Positions 1 to 8,559 of a stretch of 31,581 bases of DNA are shown in pieces. Each line of letters starts with the position of its first letter. Within the stretch, counting starts at the first letter, position 1. A program made the translations under genes and the position numbers. The notes under the pieces were generated by a model. The model was not told the origin of the DNA. It searched no databases and worked only from the letters and a program-made list of their open reading frames with translations. Location of the stretch: NCBI RefSeq assembly GCF_000003605.2, contig NW_003125651.1, positions 1 to 31,581 on the forward strand. The letters are read 5' to 3'. Source of the DNA: Saccoglossus kowalevskii (taxonomy: Eukaryota; Hemichordata; Enteropneusta; Harrimaniidae).

Positions 1-149
1 AACTCGTTACATGAAATCGCAAAAAAATCAGTTAGACTCCAAATGTTGTATTCGCAAGTTTTTGAAACTGCAAAATTGGAAGATTGTGTGATCAATTCAC
101 TATACTGTTAATTGTATTTTCGAGAAGATGTGAGAAAAGCAAGCAGCCT

Positions 150-222
150 GTTTCCGTAGTGTAGTGGATATCACGTTCGCCTAACCCGCGAAAGGTCCCT
201 GGTTCGAGCTCAGGCGGAAACA
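150..222 (+). tRNA. tRNA-Val-AAC: tRNA-Val-AAC, variant copy
   Basis: A full 73-nt cloverleaf with anticodon AAC at 183-185 and a matching acceptor stem. It differs from the array consensus at T19A, A37C and C61T. The last gives a G53-T61 wobble and alters the B box. It may be weakened, but no helix is lost. Confidence 0.65.
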
Positions 223-338
223 ATATGAAGCCAGTAAATATTTTGAAACGATATCTATGCTGGATACCATGTGAAACTACGTGCCCATAAAGCTAACTTC
301 TCTTGAACTGCAGTTCTGCAGTGGCGTTAATCAAAGTT

Positions 339-346
339 ATTTGCAT
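339..346. promoter_or_regulatory. Octamer-like ATTTGCAT in spacer
   Basis: An exact match to the reverse complement of the octamer ATGCAAAT, a POU-factor site known from distal elements of snRNA and some Pol III genes. It recurs at the same place in almost every 297-bp spacer. Recurrence is expected from repeat homogenisation, so function is a guess. Confidence 0.25.
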
Positions 347-519
347 TTTAATCCATGTTATCAATGTTCCAAGTATAACTTAGCACTATATATGAATAGA
401 GGTGTAATGTGCACTAATTTACCTATTGTCTTCAACGACACGTTTCATAAGGTGGTGTTAATTATAAGTAAATTGGAATTTCTTTTCCAATGCGGCGTTA
501 ATTAAAACTAAATGATTTT

Positions 520-592
520 TGTTTTCGCCCGGGTTCGAAGCGGGGGCCTTTCGCGTGTGAGGCAAACGCGATAACCACTACACTACGAAAAC
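520..592 (-). tRNA. tRNA-Val-CAC: tRNA-Val-CAC, variant copy
   Basis: Full length with a complementary 7-bp acceptor stem and anticodon CAC. Changes from consensus are A24G, C29T (a wobble in the anticodon stem) and G53C, which breaks the last T-stem pair and changes the GGTTC core of the B box to GCTTC. Probably weakly transcribed or inactive. Confidence 0.6.
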
Positions 593-737
593 TCGTTACA
601 TGAAATCCCAAAAAATCAGTTAGGCTTCAAATGTTGTATTCGCAAGTTTTTGAAACTGCAAAATTGGAAGATTGTGTGATCAATTCACTATACTGTTAAT
701 TGTATTTTCGAGAAGATGTGAGAAAAGCAAGCAGCCT
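593..737. promoter_or_regulatory. Shared 145-bp upstream region between divergent tRNA genes
   Basis: This segment separates the 5' ends of the CAC gene (520-592, minus) and the AAC gene (738-810, plus), so it is upstream flank for both. The same segment recurs in every full unit. It is AT-rich with TATA-like stretches (for example around 690-700), but tRNA transcription mainly uses boxes inside the gene, so any modulating role is inferred. No ORF and no other RNA gene is visible in it. Confidence 0.5.
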
Positions 738-810
738 GTTTCCGTAGTGTAGTGGTTATCACGTTCGCCTAACACGCGAAAGGTCCCTGGTTCGAGCCCA
801 GGCGGAAACA
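738..810 (+). tRNA. tRNA-Val-AAC: tRNA-Val-AAC, consensus copy
   Basis: This is the reference copy of the AAC family: a cytosolic valine tRNA whose anticodon AAC (A34 normally edited to inosine in eukaryotes) reads GUU, GUC and GUA codons. All helices are intact: acceptor GTTTCCG with CGGAAAC, anticodon stem TTCGC with GCGAA, T-stem CCTGG with CCAGG, discriminator A73. The A box lies near 745-756 and a full B box (GGTTCGAGCCC) at 789-799, as expected for Pol III type 2 promoters. There is no intron and no encoded CCA. It is divergent from the CAC gene at 520-592 and convergent with the CAC gene at 1108-1180. Eleven other copies in the window are identical. Confidence 0.93.
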
Positions 811-1107
811 ATATGAAGCCAGTAAATATTTTGAAACGATATCTATGCTGGATACCATGTGAAACCACGTGCCTATAAAGCTAACTTCTCTTGAACTGCA
901 GTTATGCAGTGGCGTTAATCAAAGTTATTTGCATTTTAATCCACGTTATCAATGTTCCAAGTATAACTTAGCACTATATATGAATAGAGGTGTAATGTAC
1001 ACTAATTTACCTATTGTCTTCAACGACACGTTTCATAAGGTGGTGTTAATTATAAGTAAATTGGAATTTCTTTTCTCCTGCGGCGTTAATTAAAACTAAA
1101 TGATTTT
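811..1107. repeat. 297-bp tail-to-tail spacer of the array unit
   Basis: The reference spacer between the 3' ends of an AAC gene (plus) and a CAC gene (minus). It holds the Pol III T-runs of both genes, an octamer-like ATTTGCAT and a 74-codon frame that begins with GTG (869-1093). That frame recurs in most units but has no ATG at its start, is broken in several copies and varies mostly by amino-acid-changing substitutions, so I do not call it a gene. In many copies, though not this one, the spacer also contains the 12-bp perfect palindrome GAACTGCAGTTC (for example 305-316). Confidence 0.7.
829..832 (+). terminator. Pol III T-run after AAC gene
   Basis: TTTT starts 18 nt after the discriminator base of the AAC gene at 738-810. 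Four T residues are the usual minimum for Pol III termination in animals. The same T-run follows nearly every AAC copy, intact or T-arm-less. Confidence 0.6.
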
Positions 1108-1180
1108 TGTTTTCGCCCGGGTTCGAAAAGGGGGCCTTTCGCGTGTGAGGCAAACGTGATAACCACTACACTACGAAAAC
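1108..1180 (-). pseudogene. tRNA-Val-CAC, TT52-53 family
   Basis: Acceptor, D and anticodon arms are intact with anticodon CAC, but G52G53 became TT. Two of five T-stem pairs are lost and the B-box core reads TTTTCGAAC. C29T is a tolerated wobble. It is the first of seven such copies (also 1919, 7829, 11853, 16859, 19642, 20230), which mostly sit beside a spacer subtype of their own. Likely impaired for TFIIIC binding. Confidence 0.65.
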
Positions 1181-1325
1181 TCGTTACATGAAATCGCAAA
1201 AAATCAGTTAGGCTTCAAATGTTGTATTCGCAAGTTTTTGAAACTGCAAAATTGGAAGATTGTGTGATCAATTCACTATACTGTTAATTGTATTTTCGAG
1301 AACATGTGAGAAAAGCAAGCAGCCT

Positions 1326-1398
1326 GTTTCCGTAGTGTAGTGGTTATCACGTTCGCCTAACACGTGAAAGGTCCCTTGTTCGAGCCAAGGCGGAAACA
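1326..1398 (+). tRNA. tRNA-Val-AAC: tRNA-Val-AAC with compensated T-stem pair
   Basis: Anticodon AAC and all stems can form. The T-stem pair 52-62, normally G-C, is T-A here: both sides changed, so pairing is kept. C40T gives a G30-T40 wobble. The B box starts TGTTC instead of GGTTC. The related copy at 16641-16713 has only the T52 half of the change. Confidence 0.7.
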
Positions 1399-1548
1399 AT
1401 ATGAAGCCAGTAAATATTTTGAAACGATATCTATGCTGGATACCATGTGAAACTACGTTTTTGAAACTGCAAAATTGGAAGATTGTGTGATCAATTCACT
1501 ATACTGTTAATTGTATTTTCGAGAAGATGTGAGAAAAGCAAGCAGCCT
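1399..1548. repeat. Short 223-bp unit junction (CAC gene and spacer deleted)
   Basis: The distance between AAC genes at 1326 and 1549 is only 223 bp. The start of the tail spacer, up to about 1456, runs straight into the middle of the upstream flank (GTTTTTGAAACTGC), which removes the CAC gene. The same junction occurs between 6733 and 6882, and in reverse near 16,575-16,590. Confidence 0.85.
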
Positions 1549-1621
1549 GTTTCCGTAGTGTAGTGGTTATCACGTTCGCCTAACACGCGAAAGGTCCCTG
1601 GTTCGAGCCCAGGCGGAAACA
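1549..1621 (+). tRNA. tRNA-Val-AAC: tRNA-Val-AAC, consensus copy
   Basis: Identical to the copy at 738-810, with an intact B box. It follows a 223-bp short unit, so its upstream flank is truncated (about 92 bp of the usual 145 bp) and it has no divergent CAC partner. It is convergent with the CAC copy at 1919. Confidence 0.9.
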
Positions 1622-1918
1622 ATATGAAGCCAGTAAATATTTTGAAACGATATCTATGCTGGATACCATGTGAAACTACGTGCCCATAAAGCTAACTTCT
1701 CTTGAACTGCCGTTCTGCAGTGGCGTTAATCAAAGTTATTTGCATTTTAATCCACGTTATCAATGTTCCAAGTATAACTTAGCACTATATATGAATAGAG
1801 GTGTAATGTACACTAATTTACCTATTGTCTTCAACGACACGTTTCATAAGGTGGTGTTAATTATAAGTAAATTGGAATTTCTTTTCTCCTGCGGCGTTAA
1901 TTAAAACTAAATGATTTT

Positions 1919-1991
1919 TGTTTTCGCCCGGGTTCGAAAAGGGGGCCTTTCGCGTGTGAGGCAAACGTGATAACCACTACACTACGAAAAC
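1919..1991 (-). pseudogene. tRNA-Val-CAC, TT52-53 family
   Basis: Anticodon CAC and a good acceptor stem, but the T-stem carries TT at 52-53 opposite CC, leaving three pairs and a damaged B box. It has C29T and is identical in sequence to the copy at 1108-1180. Confidence 0.65.
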
Positions 1992-2136
1992 TCGTTACAT
2001 GAAATCGCAAAAAATCAGTTAGGTTTCAAATGTTGTATTCGCAAGTTTTTGAAACTGCAAAATTGGAAGATTGTGTGATCAATTCACTATACTGTTAATT
2101 GTATTTTCGAGAAGATGTGAGAAAAGCAAGCAGCCT

Positions 2137-2209
2137 GTTTCGGTAGTGTAGTGGTTATCTCGTTCGCCTAACACTCGAAAGGTCCCTGGTTCGAGCCCAG
2201 TCGGAAACA
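2137..2209 (+). pseudogene. tRNA-Val-AAC, four-change degenerate family
   Basis: Length 73 with anticodon AAC, but C6G, A24T, G39T and G65T each break one pair, one in each of the four helices. None is compensated. The same four changes are found at 6883, 15577 and 16418, so this is an amplified defective copy. Confidence 0.75.
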
Positions 2210-2506
2210 ATATGAAGCCAGTAAATATTTTGAAACGATATCTATGCTGGATACCATGTGAAACTACGTGCCCATAAAGCTAACTTCTCTTGAACTGCCG
2301 TTCTGCAGTGGCGTTAATCAAAGTTATTTGCATTTTAATCCACATTATCAATGTTCCAAGTATAACTTAGCACTATATATGAATAGAGGTGTAATGCACA
2401 CTAATTTACCTATTGTCTTCAACGACACGTTTCATAAGGTGGTGTTAATTATAAGTAAATTGGAATTTGTTTTCTCCTGCGGCGTCAATTAAAACAAAAT
2501 GATATT

Positions 2507-2579
2507 TGTTTTCGCCCGGGTTCGAACCGGGGGGCTTTCGCGGGTGAGGCAAACGTGATAACCACTACACTACGAAAAC
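2507..2579 (-). tRNA. tRNA-Val-CAC: tRNA-Val-CAC, variant copy
   Basis: The T-arm and B box are consensus. Changes are C29T (wobble), A37C next to the anticodon and G46C in the variable loop. The fold is preserved; activity is uncertain because of A37C, a position normally occupied by a purine. Confidence 0.6.
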
Positions 2580-2724
2580 TCGATACATGAAGTCGCAAAA
2601 AATCAGTTAGGCTTCAAATGTTGTATTCGCAAGTTTTTGAAACTGCAAAATTGGAAGATTGTGTGATCAATTCACTATACTGTTAATTGTATTTTCGAGA
2701 AGATGTGAGAAAAGCAAGCAGCCT

Positions 2725-2785
2725 GTTTCCGTAGTGTAGTGGTTATCACGTTCGGCTAACACGCGAAAGGTCCCTGGCGGAAACA
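2725..2785 (+). pseudogene. T-arm-less tRNA-Val-AAC (61 nt), reference copy
   Basis: Acceptor, D-arm and anticodon AAC are recognisable, but 12 nt covering the T-loop and 3' T-stem are missing (the sequence runs GGTCCCTGG directly into CGGAAACA), so no B box remains. C31G also breaks the base of the anticodon stem. The T-run for termination is retained downstream. This is the first of 25 related copies in the window. A T-armless tRNA of the type known from some animal mitochondria is conceivable, but a dead, amplified nuclear copy is more likely. Confidence 0.85.
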
Positions 2786-3082
2786 ATATGAAGCCAGTAA
2801 ATATTTTGAAACGATATCTATGCTGGATACCATGTGAAACTACGTGCCCATAAAGCTAACTTCTCTTGAACTGCAGTTCTGCAGTGGCGTTAATCAAAGT
2901 TATTTGCATTTTAATCCACGTTATCAATGTTCCAAGTATAACTTAGCACTATATATGAATAGAGGTGTAATGTACACTAATTTACCTATTGTCTTCAACG
3001 ACACGTTTCATAAGGTGGTGTTAATTATAAGTAAATTGGAATTTGTTTTCTCCTGCGGCGTCAATTAAAACTAAATAATTTT

Positions 3083-3155
3083 TGTTTTCGCCCGGGTTCG
3101 AACCGGGGGCATTTTGCGTGTGAGGCGAACGTGATAACCACTACACTACGAAAAC
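3083..3155 (-). tRNA. tRNA-Val-CAC: tRNA-Val-CAC, variant copy
   Basis: Acceptor, T-arm and B box are consensus. G41A leaves a C29-A41 mismatch in the anticodon stem, and G45T changes the variable loop. Probably transcribable but structurally weakened. Confidence 0.55.
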
Positions 3156-3300
3156 TCGTTACATAAAATCGAAAAAAATCAGTTAGGCTCCAAATGTTGT
3201 ATTCGCAAGTTTTTGAAACTGCAAAATTGGAAGATTGTGTGATCAATTCACTATACTGTTAATTGTATTTTCGAGAAGATATGAGAAAAGCAAGCAGCCT

Positions 3301-3361
3301 GTTTCCGTAGTGTAGTGGTTATCACGTTCGGCTAACACGCAAAAGGTCCCTGGCGGAAACA
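3301..3361 (+). pseudogene. T-arm-less tRNA-Val-AAC
   Basis: Has the 12-nt T-arm deletion and C31G, plus G41A, which removes a second anticodon-stem pair. Lies in a long unit with the CAC gene at 3659. Confidence 0.85.
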
Positions 3362-3642
3362 ATATGAAGCCAGTAAATATTTTGAAACGATATCTATGCT
3401 GGATACCATGTGAAACTACGTGCCCATAAAGCTAACTTCTCTTGAACTGCAGTTCTGCAGTGGCGTTAATCAAAGTTATTTGCATTTTAATCCACGTTAT
3501 CAATGTTCCAAGTATAACTTAGCACTATATATGAATAGAGGTGTAATGCACACTAATTTACCTATTGCCTTCAACGACACGTTTCATAAGGTGGTGTTAA
3601 TTATAAGTAAATTGGAATTTGTTTTCTCCTGCGGCGTCAATT

Positions 3643-3646
3643 AAAA
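3643..3646 (-). terminator. Pol III T-run after CAC gene
   Basis: On the minus strand TTTT starts 12 nt after the discriminator base of the CAC gene at 3659-3731. It is conserved after nearly every CAC copy. Confidence 0.6.
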
Positions 3647-3658
3647 CTAAATGATATT

Positions 3659-3731
3659 TGTTTTCGCCCGGGTTCGAACCGGGGGCCTTTCGCGTGTGAG
3701 GCGAACGTGATAACCACTACACTACGAAAAC
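3659..3731 (-). tRNA. tRNA-Val-CAC: tRNA-Val-CAC, consensus copy
   Basis: Reference copy of the CAC family: a cytosolic valine tRNA reading GUG codons. Acceptor GTTTTCG pairs with CGAAAAC, anticodon stem TTCGC with GCGAA, T-stem CCCGG with CCGGG. B box GGTTCGAACCC is intact, discriminator is A73, and there is no intron and no CCA. It differs from the AAC gene at the anticodon, at position 5 and its partner 68, and in the variable and T-arm. It is divergent from the AAC gene at 3877 across the 145-bp flank. Copies at 12437, 17436, 19054 and 22813 are identical. Confidence 0.93.
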
Positions 3732-3876
3732 TCGTTACATGAAATCGCAAAAAATCAGTTAGGCTTCAAATGTTGTATTCGCAAGTTTTTGAAACTGCAA
3801 AATTGGAAGATTGTGTGATCAATTCACTATACTGTTAATTGTATTTTCGAGAACATGTGAGAAAAGCAAGCAGCCT

Positions 3877-3949
3877 GTTTCCGTAGTGTAGTGGTTATCA
3901 CGTTCGCCTAACACGTGAAAGGTCCCTGGTTCGAGCCCAGGCGGAAACA
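3877..3949 (+). tRNA. tRNA-Val-AAC: tRNA-Val-AAC, near-consensus
   Basis: One change, C40T, turns the G30-C40 pair of the anticodon stem into a wobble. The B box and all other helices are intact, so it is likely functional. Its upstream flank shares the GAACATG variant with the flank before 1326. Confidence 0.85.
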
Positions 3950-4246
3950 ATATGAAGCCAGTAAATATTTTGAAACGATATCTATGCTGGATACCATGTG
4001 AAACTACGTGCCCACAAAGCTAACTTCTCTTGAACTGCAGTTCTGCAGTGGCGTTCATCAAAGTTATTTGCATTTTAATCCACGTTATCAATGTTCCAAG
4101 TATAACTTAGCACTATATATGAATAGAGGTGTAATGTACACTAATTTACCTATTGTCTTCAACGATACGTTTCGTAAGGTGGTGTTAATTATAAGTAAAT
4201 TGGAATTTGTTTTCTCCTGTGGCGTCAATTAAAACTAAATGACATT

Positions 4247-4320
4247 TGTTTTCGCCCGGGTTCGAACCGGGGGGCCTTTCGCGTGTGAGGCGAACGTGAT
4301 AACCACTACACTACGAAAAC
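4247..4320 (-). tRNA. tRNA-Val-CAC: tRNA-Val-CAC, 74-nt copy with extra variable-loop base
   Basis: Consensus except for one added C in the C-run between the anticodon arm and T-arm, giving a 6-nt variable region or a slipped T-stem. The T-loop and B box are intact, so it may still be functional. Confidence 0.7.
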
Positions 4321-4465
4321 TCGTTACATGAAAATCCCAAAAATCAGTTAGGCTTCAAATGTTGTATTCGCAAGTTTTTGAAACTGCAAAATTGGAAGAT
4401 TGTGTGATCAATTCACTATACTGTTAATTGTATTTTCGAGAAGATGTGAGAAAAGTAAGCAGCCT

Positions 4466-4538
4466 GTTTCCGTAGTGTAGTGGTTATCACGTTCGCCTAA
4501 CACGCGAAAGGTCCCTGGTTCGAGCCCAGGCGGAAACA
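4466..4538 (+). tRNA. tRNA-Val-AAC: tRNA-Val-AAC, consensus copy
   Basis: Identical to the reference copy at 738-810. Full upstream flank shared with the CAC gene at 4247; convergent with the CAC gene at 4836. Confidence 0.92.
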
Positions 4539-4835
4539 ATATGAAGCCAGTAAATATTTTGAAACGATATCTATGCTGGATACCATGTGAAACTACGTGC
4601 CCATAAAGCTAACTTCTCTTGAACTGCCGTTCTGCAGTGGCGTTAATCAAAGTTATTTGCATTTTAATCCACGTTATCAATGTTCCAAGTATAACTTAGC
4701 ACTATATATGAATAGAGGTGTAATGTACACTAATTTACCTATTGTCTTCAACGACACGTTTCGTAAGGTGGTGTTAATTATAAGTAAATTGGAATTTGTT
4801 TTCTCCTGTGGCGTCAATTAAAACTAATTGATATT

Positions 4836-4908
4836 TGTTTTCGCACGGGTTCGAACCGGGGGCCTTTCGCGTGTGAGGCGAACGTGATAACCACTACACT
4901 ACGAAAAC
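4836..4908 (-). tRNA. tRNA-Val-CAC: tRNA-Val-CAC, near-consensus
   Basis: Single change G65T, which opens the outermost T-stem pair (C49-G65). The B box and anticodon arm are intact. Confidence 0.75.
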
Positions 4909-5053
4909 TCGTTACATGAAATCCCCAAAAATCAGTTAGGCTTCAAATGTTGTATTCGCAAGTTTTTGAAACTGCAAAATTGGAAGATTGTGTGATCAAT
5001 TCACTATACTGTTAATTGTATTTTCGAGAAGATGTGAGAAAAGCAAGCAGCCT

Positions 5054-5114
5054 GTTTCCGTAGTGTAGTGGTTATCACGTTCGGCTAACACGCGAAAGGT
5101 CCCTGGCGGAAACA
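5054..5114 (+). pseudogene. T-arm-less tRNA-Val-AAC
   Basis: T-arm deletion with C31G. Followed after 253 bp by the intact AAC gene at 5307 in a short unit without a CAC gene. Confidence 0.85.
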
Positions 5115-5306
5115 ATATGAAGCCAGTAAATATTTTGAAACGATATCTATGCTGGATACCATGTGAAACTACGTGCCCATCAAATCAGTTAGGCTTAAAA
5201 TGTTGTATTCGCAAGTTTTTGAAACTGCAAAATTGGAAGATTGTGTGATCAATTCACTATACTGTTAAATGTATTTTCGAGAAGATGTGAGAAAAGCAAG
5301 CAGCCT

Positions 5307-5379
5307 GTTTCCGTAGTGTAGTGGTTATCACGTTCGCCTAACACGCGAAAGGTCCCTGGTTCGAGCCCAGGCGGAAACA
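5307..5379 (+). tRNA. tRNA-Val-AAC: tRNA-Val-AAC, consensus copy
   Basis: Identical to the reference copy. Its flank carries a small change (TTAAATG for TTAATTG) typical of AAC genes that follow a 253-bp unit. No CAC partner on either side. Confidence 0.9.
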
Positions 5380-5566
5380 ATATGAAGCCAGTAAATATTT
5401 TGAAACGATATCTATGCTGGATACCATGTGAAACTAAGTGCCCATAAAGCTAACTTCAAATGTTGTATTCGCAAGTTTTTGAAACTGCAAAATTGGAAGA
5501 TTGTGTGATCAATTCACTATACTGTTAATTGTATTTTCGAGAAGATGTGAGAAAAGCAAGCAGCCT

Positions 5567-5627
5567 GTTTCCGTAGTGTAGTGGTTATCACGTTCGGCTA
5601 ACACGCGAAAGGTCCCTGGCGGAAACA
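5567..5627 (+). pseudogene. T-arm-less tRNA-Val-AAC
   Basis: Same sequence as the copy at 5054. Reached by a 260-bp unit whose junction joins AGCTAACTTC of the spacer to AAATGTTG of the flank (shared CTTC). Confidence 0.85.
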
Positions 5628-5819
5628 ATATGAAGCCAGTAAATATTTTGAAACGATATCTATGCTGGATACCATGTGAAACTACGTGCCCATCAAATCA
5701 GTTAGGCTTAAAATGTTGTATTCGCAAGTTTTTGAAACTGCAAAATTGGAAGATTGTGTGATCAATTCACTATACTGTTAAATGTATTTTCGAGAAGATG
5801 TGAGAAAAGCAAGCAGCCT

Positions 5820-5892
5820 GTTTCCGTAGTGTAGTGGTTATCACGTTCGCCTAACACGCGAAAGGTCCCTGGTTCGAGCCCAGGCGGAAACA
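5820..5892 (+). tRNA. tRNA-Val-AAC: tRNA-Val-AAC, consensus copy
   Basis: Identical to the reference copy. Convergent with the damaged CAC copy at 6190; divergent partner missing. Confidence 0.9.
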
Positions 5893-6189
5893 ATATGAAG
5901 CCAGTAAATATTTTGAAACGATATCTATGCTGGATACCATGTGAAACTAAGTGCCCATAAAGCTAACTTCTCTTGAACTGCCGTTCTGCAGTGGCGTTAA
6001 TCAAAGTTATTTGCATTTTAATCCACATTATCAATGTTCCAAGTATAACTTAGCACTATATATGAATAGAGGTGTAATGCACACTAATTTACCTATTGTC
6101 TTCAACGACACGTTTCATAAGGTGGTGTTAATTATAAGTAAATTGGAATTTGTTTTCTCCTGCGGCGTCAATTAAAACTAAATGATATT

Positions 6190-6261
6190 TGTTTTCGCCC
6201 GGGTTCGAACCGAGGGCATTTCGCGATGAGGCGAACGTGATAACCACTACACTACGAAAAC
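6190..6261 (-). pseudogene. tRNA-Val-CAC with anticodon-loop deletion
   Basis: Length 72: one base is lost in the anticodon loop, so the loop reads CTCATC and no longer presents CAC in a normal 7-nt loop. It also has G45T and C50T. Its duplicate at 9443 lacks the deletion, so this arose after the block duplicated. Confidence 0.8.
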
Positions 6262-6406
6262 TCGTTACATGAAATCCCAAAAAATCAGTTAGGCTTCAAA
6301 TGTTGTATTCGCAAGTTTTTGAAACTGCAAAATTGGAAGATTGTGTGATCAATTCACTATACTGTTAATTGTATTTTCGAGAAGATGTGAGAAAAGCAAG
6401 CAGCCT

Positions 6407-6467
6407 GTTTCCGTAGTGTAGTGGTTATCACGTTCGGCTAACACGCGAAAGGTCCCTGGCGGAAACA
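6407..6467 (+). pseudogene. T-arm-less tRNA-Val-AAC
   Basis: T-arm deletion with C31G. Divergent from the damaged CAC at 6190; next AAC is 253 bp downstream. Confidence 0.85.
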
Positions 6468-6659
6468 ATATGAAGCCAGTAAATATTTTGAAACGATATC
6501 TATGCTGGATACCATGTGAAACTACGTGCCCATCAAATCAGTTAGGCTTAAAATGTTGTATTCGCAAGTTTTTGAAACTGCAAAATTGGAAGATTGTGTG
6601 ATCAATTCACTATACTGTTAAATGTATTTTCGAGAAGATGTGAGAAAAGCAAGCAGCCT

Positions 6660-6732
6660 GTTTCCGTAGTGTAGTGGTTACCACGTTCGCCTAACACGCG
6701 AAAGGTCCCTGGTTCGAGCCCAGGCGGAAACA
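6660..6732 (+). tRNA. tRNA-Val-AAC: tRNA-Val-AAC, near-consensus
   Basis: One change, T22C, in the D-arm. All other helices and the B box are intact, so it is likely functional. Confidence 0.85.
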
Positions 6733-6882
6733 ATATGAAGCCAGTAAATATTTTGAAACGATATCTATGCTGGATACCATGTGAAACTACGTTTTTGAAA
6801 CTGCAAAATTGGAAGATTGTGTGATCAATTCACTATACTGTTAATTGTATTTTCGAGAAGATGTGAGAAAAGCAAGCAGCCT

Positions 6883-6955
6883 GCTTCGGTAGTGTAGTGG
6901 TTATCTCGTTCGCCTAACACTCGAAAGGTCCCTGGTTCGAGCCCAGTCGGAAACA
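6883..6955 (+). pseudogene. tRNA-Val-AAC, four-change degenerate family
   Basis: Carries C6G, A24T, G39T and G65T as at 2137, plus T2C, which opens a further acceptor pair. It follows a 223-bp short unit. Confidence 0.78.
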
Positions 6956-7252
6956 ATATGAAGCCAGTAAATATTTTGAAACGATATCTATGCTGGATAC
7001 CATGTGAAACTACGTGCCCATAAAGCTAACTTCTCTTGAACTGCAGTTCTGTAGTGGCGTTAATCAAAGTTATTTGCATTTTAATCCACGTTATCAATGT
7101 TCCAAGTATAACTCAGCACTATACATGAATAGAGGTGTAATGTACACTAATTTATCTACTGTCTTCGACGACACGTTTCATAAGCTGGTGTTAATTATAA
7201 GTAAATTGGAATTTGTTTTCTCCTGCGGCGTCAATTAAAACTAAATGATATT

Positions 7253-7325
7253 TGTTTTCACCCGGGTTCGAACCGGGGGCCTTTCGCGTGTGAGGCGAAC
7301 GTGATAACCACTACACTACGAAAAC
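7253..7325 (-). tRNA. tRNA-Val-CAC: tRNA-Val-CAC, C66T copy
   Basis: Only C66T differs from consensus, giving a G7-T66 wobble at the base of the acceptor stem. The same change occurs at 15207 and 16048, each next to a four-change AAC copy, so these are one unit lineage. Likely functional. Confidence 0.8.
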
Positions 7326-7470
7326 TCGTTACATGAAATCCCAAAAAATCAGTTAGGCTTCAAATGTTGTATTCGCAAGTTTTTGAAACTGCAAAATTGG
7401 AAGATTGTGTGATCAATTCACTATACTGTTAATTGTATTTTCGAGAAGATGTGAGAAAAGCAAGCAGCCT

Positions 7471-7531
7471 GTTTTCGTAGTGTAGTGGTTATCACGTTCG
7501 GCTAACACGCGAAAGGTCCCTGGCGGAAACA
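7471..7531 (+). pseudogene. T-arm-less tRNA-Val-AAC
   Basis: T-arm deletion with C31G, plus C5T in the acceptor stem. In a long unit with the CAC copy at 7829. Confidence 0.83.
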
Positions 7532-7828
7532 ATATGAAGCCAGTAAATATTTTGAAACGATATCTATGCTGGATTCCATGTGAAACTACGTGCCCATAAA
7601 GCTAACTTCTCTTGAACTGCAGTTCTGCAGTGGCGTTAATCAAAGTTATTTGCATTTTAATCCACGTTATCAATGTTCCAAGTATAACTTAGCACTATAT
7701 ATGAATAGAGGTGTAATGTACACTAATTTACCTATTGTCTTCAACGACACGTTTCATAAGGTGGTGTTAATTATAAGTAAATTGGAATTTCTTTTCTCCT
7801 GCGGCGTTAATTAAAACTAAATGATTTT

Positions 7829-7901
7829 TGTTTTTGCCCGGGTTCGAAAAGGGGGCCTTTCGCGTGTGAGGCAAACGTGATAACCACTACACTACGAAAA
7901 C
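7829..7901 (-). pseudogene. tRNA-Val-CAC, TT52-53 family
   Basis: TT at 52-53, C29T and an extra G67A that opens the C6-G67 acceptor pair. More degraded than 1108 and 1919. Confidence 0.7.
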
Positions 7902-8046
7902 TCGTTACATGAAATCGCAAAAAATCAGTTAGGCTTCAAATGTTGTATTCGCAAGTTTTTGAAACTGCAAAATTGGAAGATTGTGTGATCAATTCACTAT
8001 ACTGTTAATTGTATTTTCGAGAACATGTGAGAAAAGCAAGCAGCCT

Positions 8047-8119
8047 GTTTCCGTAGTGTAGTGGTTATCACGTTCGCCTAACACGCGAAAGGTCCCTGGT
8101 TCGAGCCCAGGCGGAAACA
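8047..8119 (+). tRNA. tRNA-Val-AAC: tRNA-Val-AAC, consensus copy
   Basis: Identical to the reference copy; flank has the GAACATG variant. Followed by a 260-bp CAC-less unit. Confidence 0.92.
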
Positions 8120-8306
8120 ATATGAAGCCAGTAAATATTTTGAAACGATATCTATGCTGGATACCATGTGGAAACTAAGTGCCCATAAAGCTAACTTCAA
8201 ATGTTGTATTCGCAAGTTTTGAAACTGCAAAATTGGAAGATTGTGTGATCAATTCACTATACTGTTAATTGTATTTTCGAGAAGATGTGAGAAAAGCAAG
8301 CAGCCT

Positions 8307-8367
8307 GTTTCCGTAGTGTAGTGGTTATCACGTTCGGCTAACACGCGAAAGGTCCCTGGCGGAAACA
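8307..8367 (+). pseudogene. T-arm-less tRNA-Val-AAC
   Basis: T-arm deletion with C31G; duplicate of the locus at 5054. Confidence 0.85.
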
Positions 8368-8559
8368 ATATGAAGCCAGTAAATATTTTGAAACGATATC
8401 TATGCTGGATACCATGTGAAACTACGTGCCCATCAAATCAGTTAGGCTTAAAATGTTGTATTCGCAAGTTTTTGAAACTGCAAAATTGGAAGATTGTGTG
8501 ATCAATTCACTATACTGTTAAATGTATTTTCGAGAAGATGTGAGAAAAGCAATCAGCCT

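Larger units (their letters stand above)
5020..6650. repeat. About 1.63-kb block duplicated at 8273-9904
   Basis: Order and spacing of AAC 5054, 5307, 5567, 5820, CAC 6190 and AAC 6407 match 8307, 8560, 8820, 9073, 9443 and 9661 with an offset of 3,253 bp (3,254 after a 1-bp deletion in CAC 6190). Both blocks share private variants, such as T50 and T45 in their CAC gene. Each contains two copies of a 513-bp dimer (T-arm-less AAC plus intact AAC). Confidence 0.8.

Noticed and set aside
305-316. Perfect 12-bp palindrome GAACTGCAGTTC in the spacer as an operator or binding site
   Set aside because: It is broken in many units by CAG to CCG without other sign of effect; no known site is recognised.
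281-505. 74-codon open frame (MPIKLTSLELQ...) repeated in most spacers on the strand of the AAC gene
   Set aside because: It starts with GTG, not ATG; it is broken in several units (2-bp insertion near 10,660, stop near 18,680, changed ends at 16,946 and 21,514). Differences between copies are mostly amino-acid changing (Q/P, R/H, Y/H, V/L). Its recurrence follows from the repeat itself.
680-868. Open frames with ...FPPGLEPGTFRVLGERDNHYTTETGC (also 13240-13512 and 19954-20142)
   Set aside because: These are antisense translations of the tRNA-Val-AAC gene and flanks, a common source of false hypothetical proteins.
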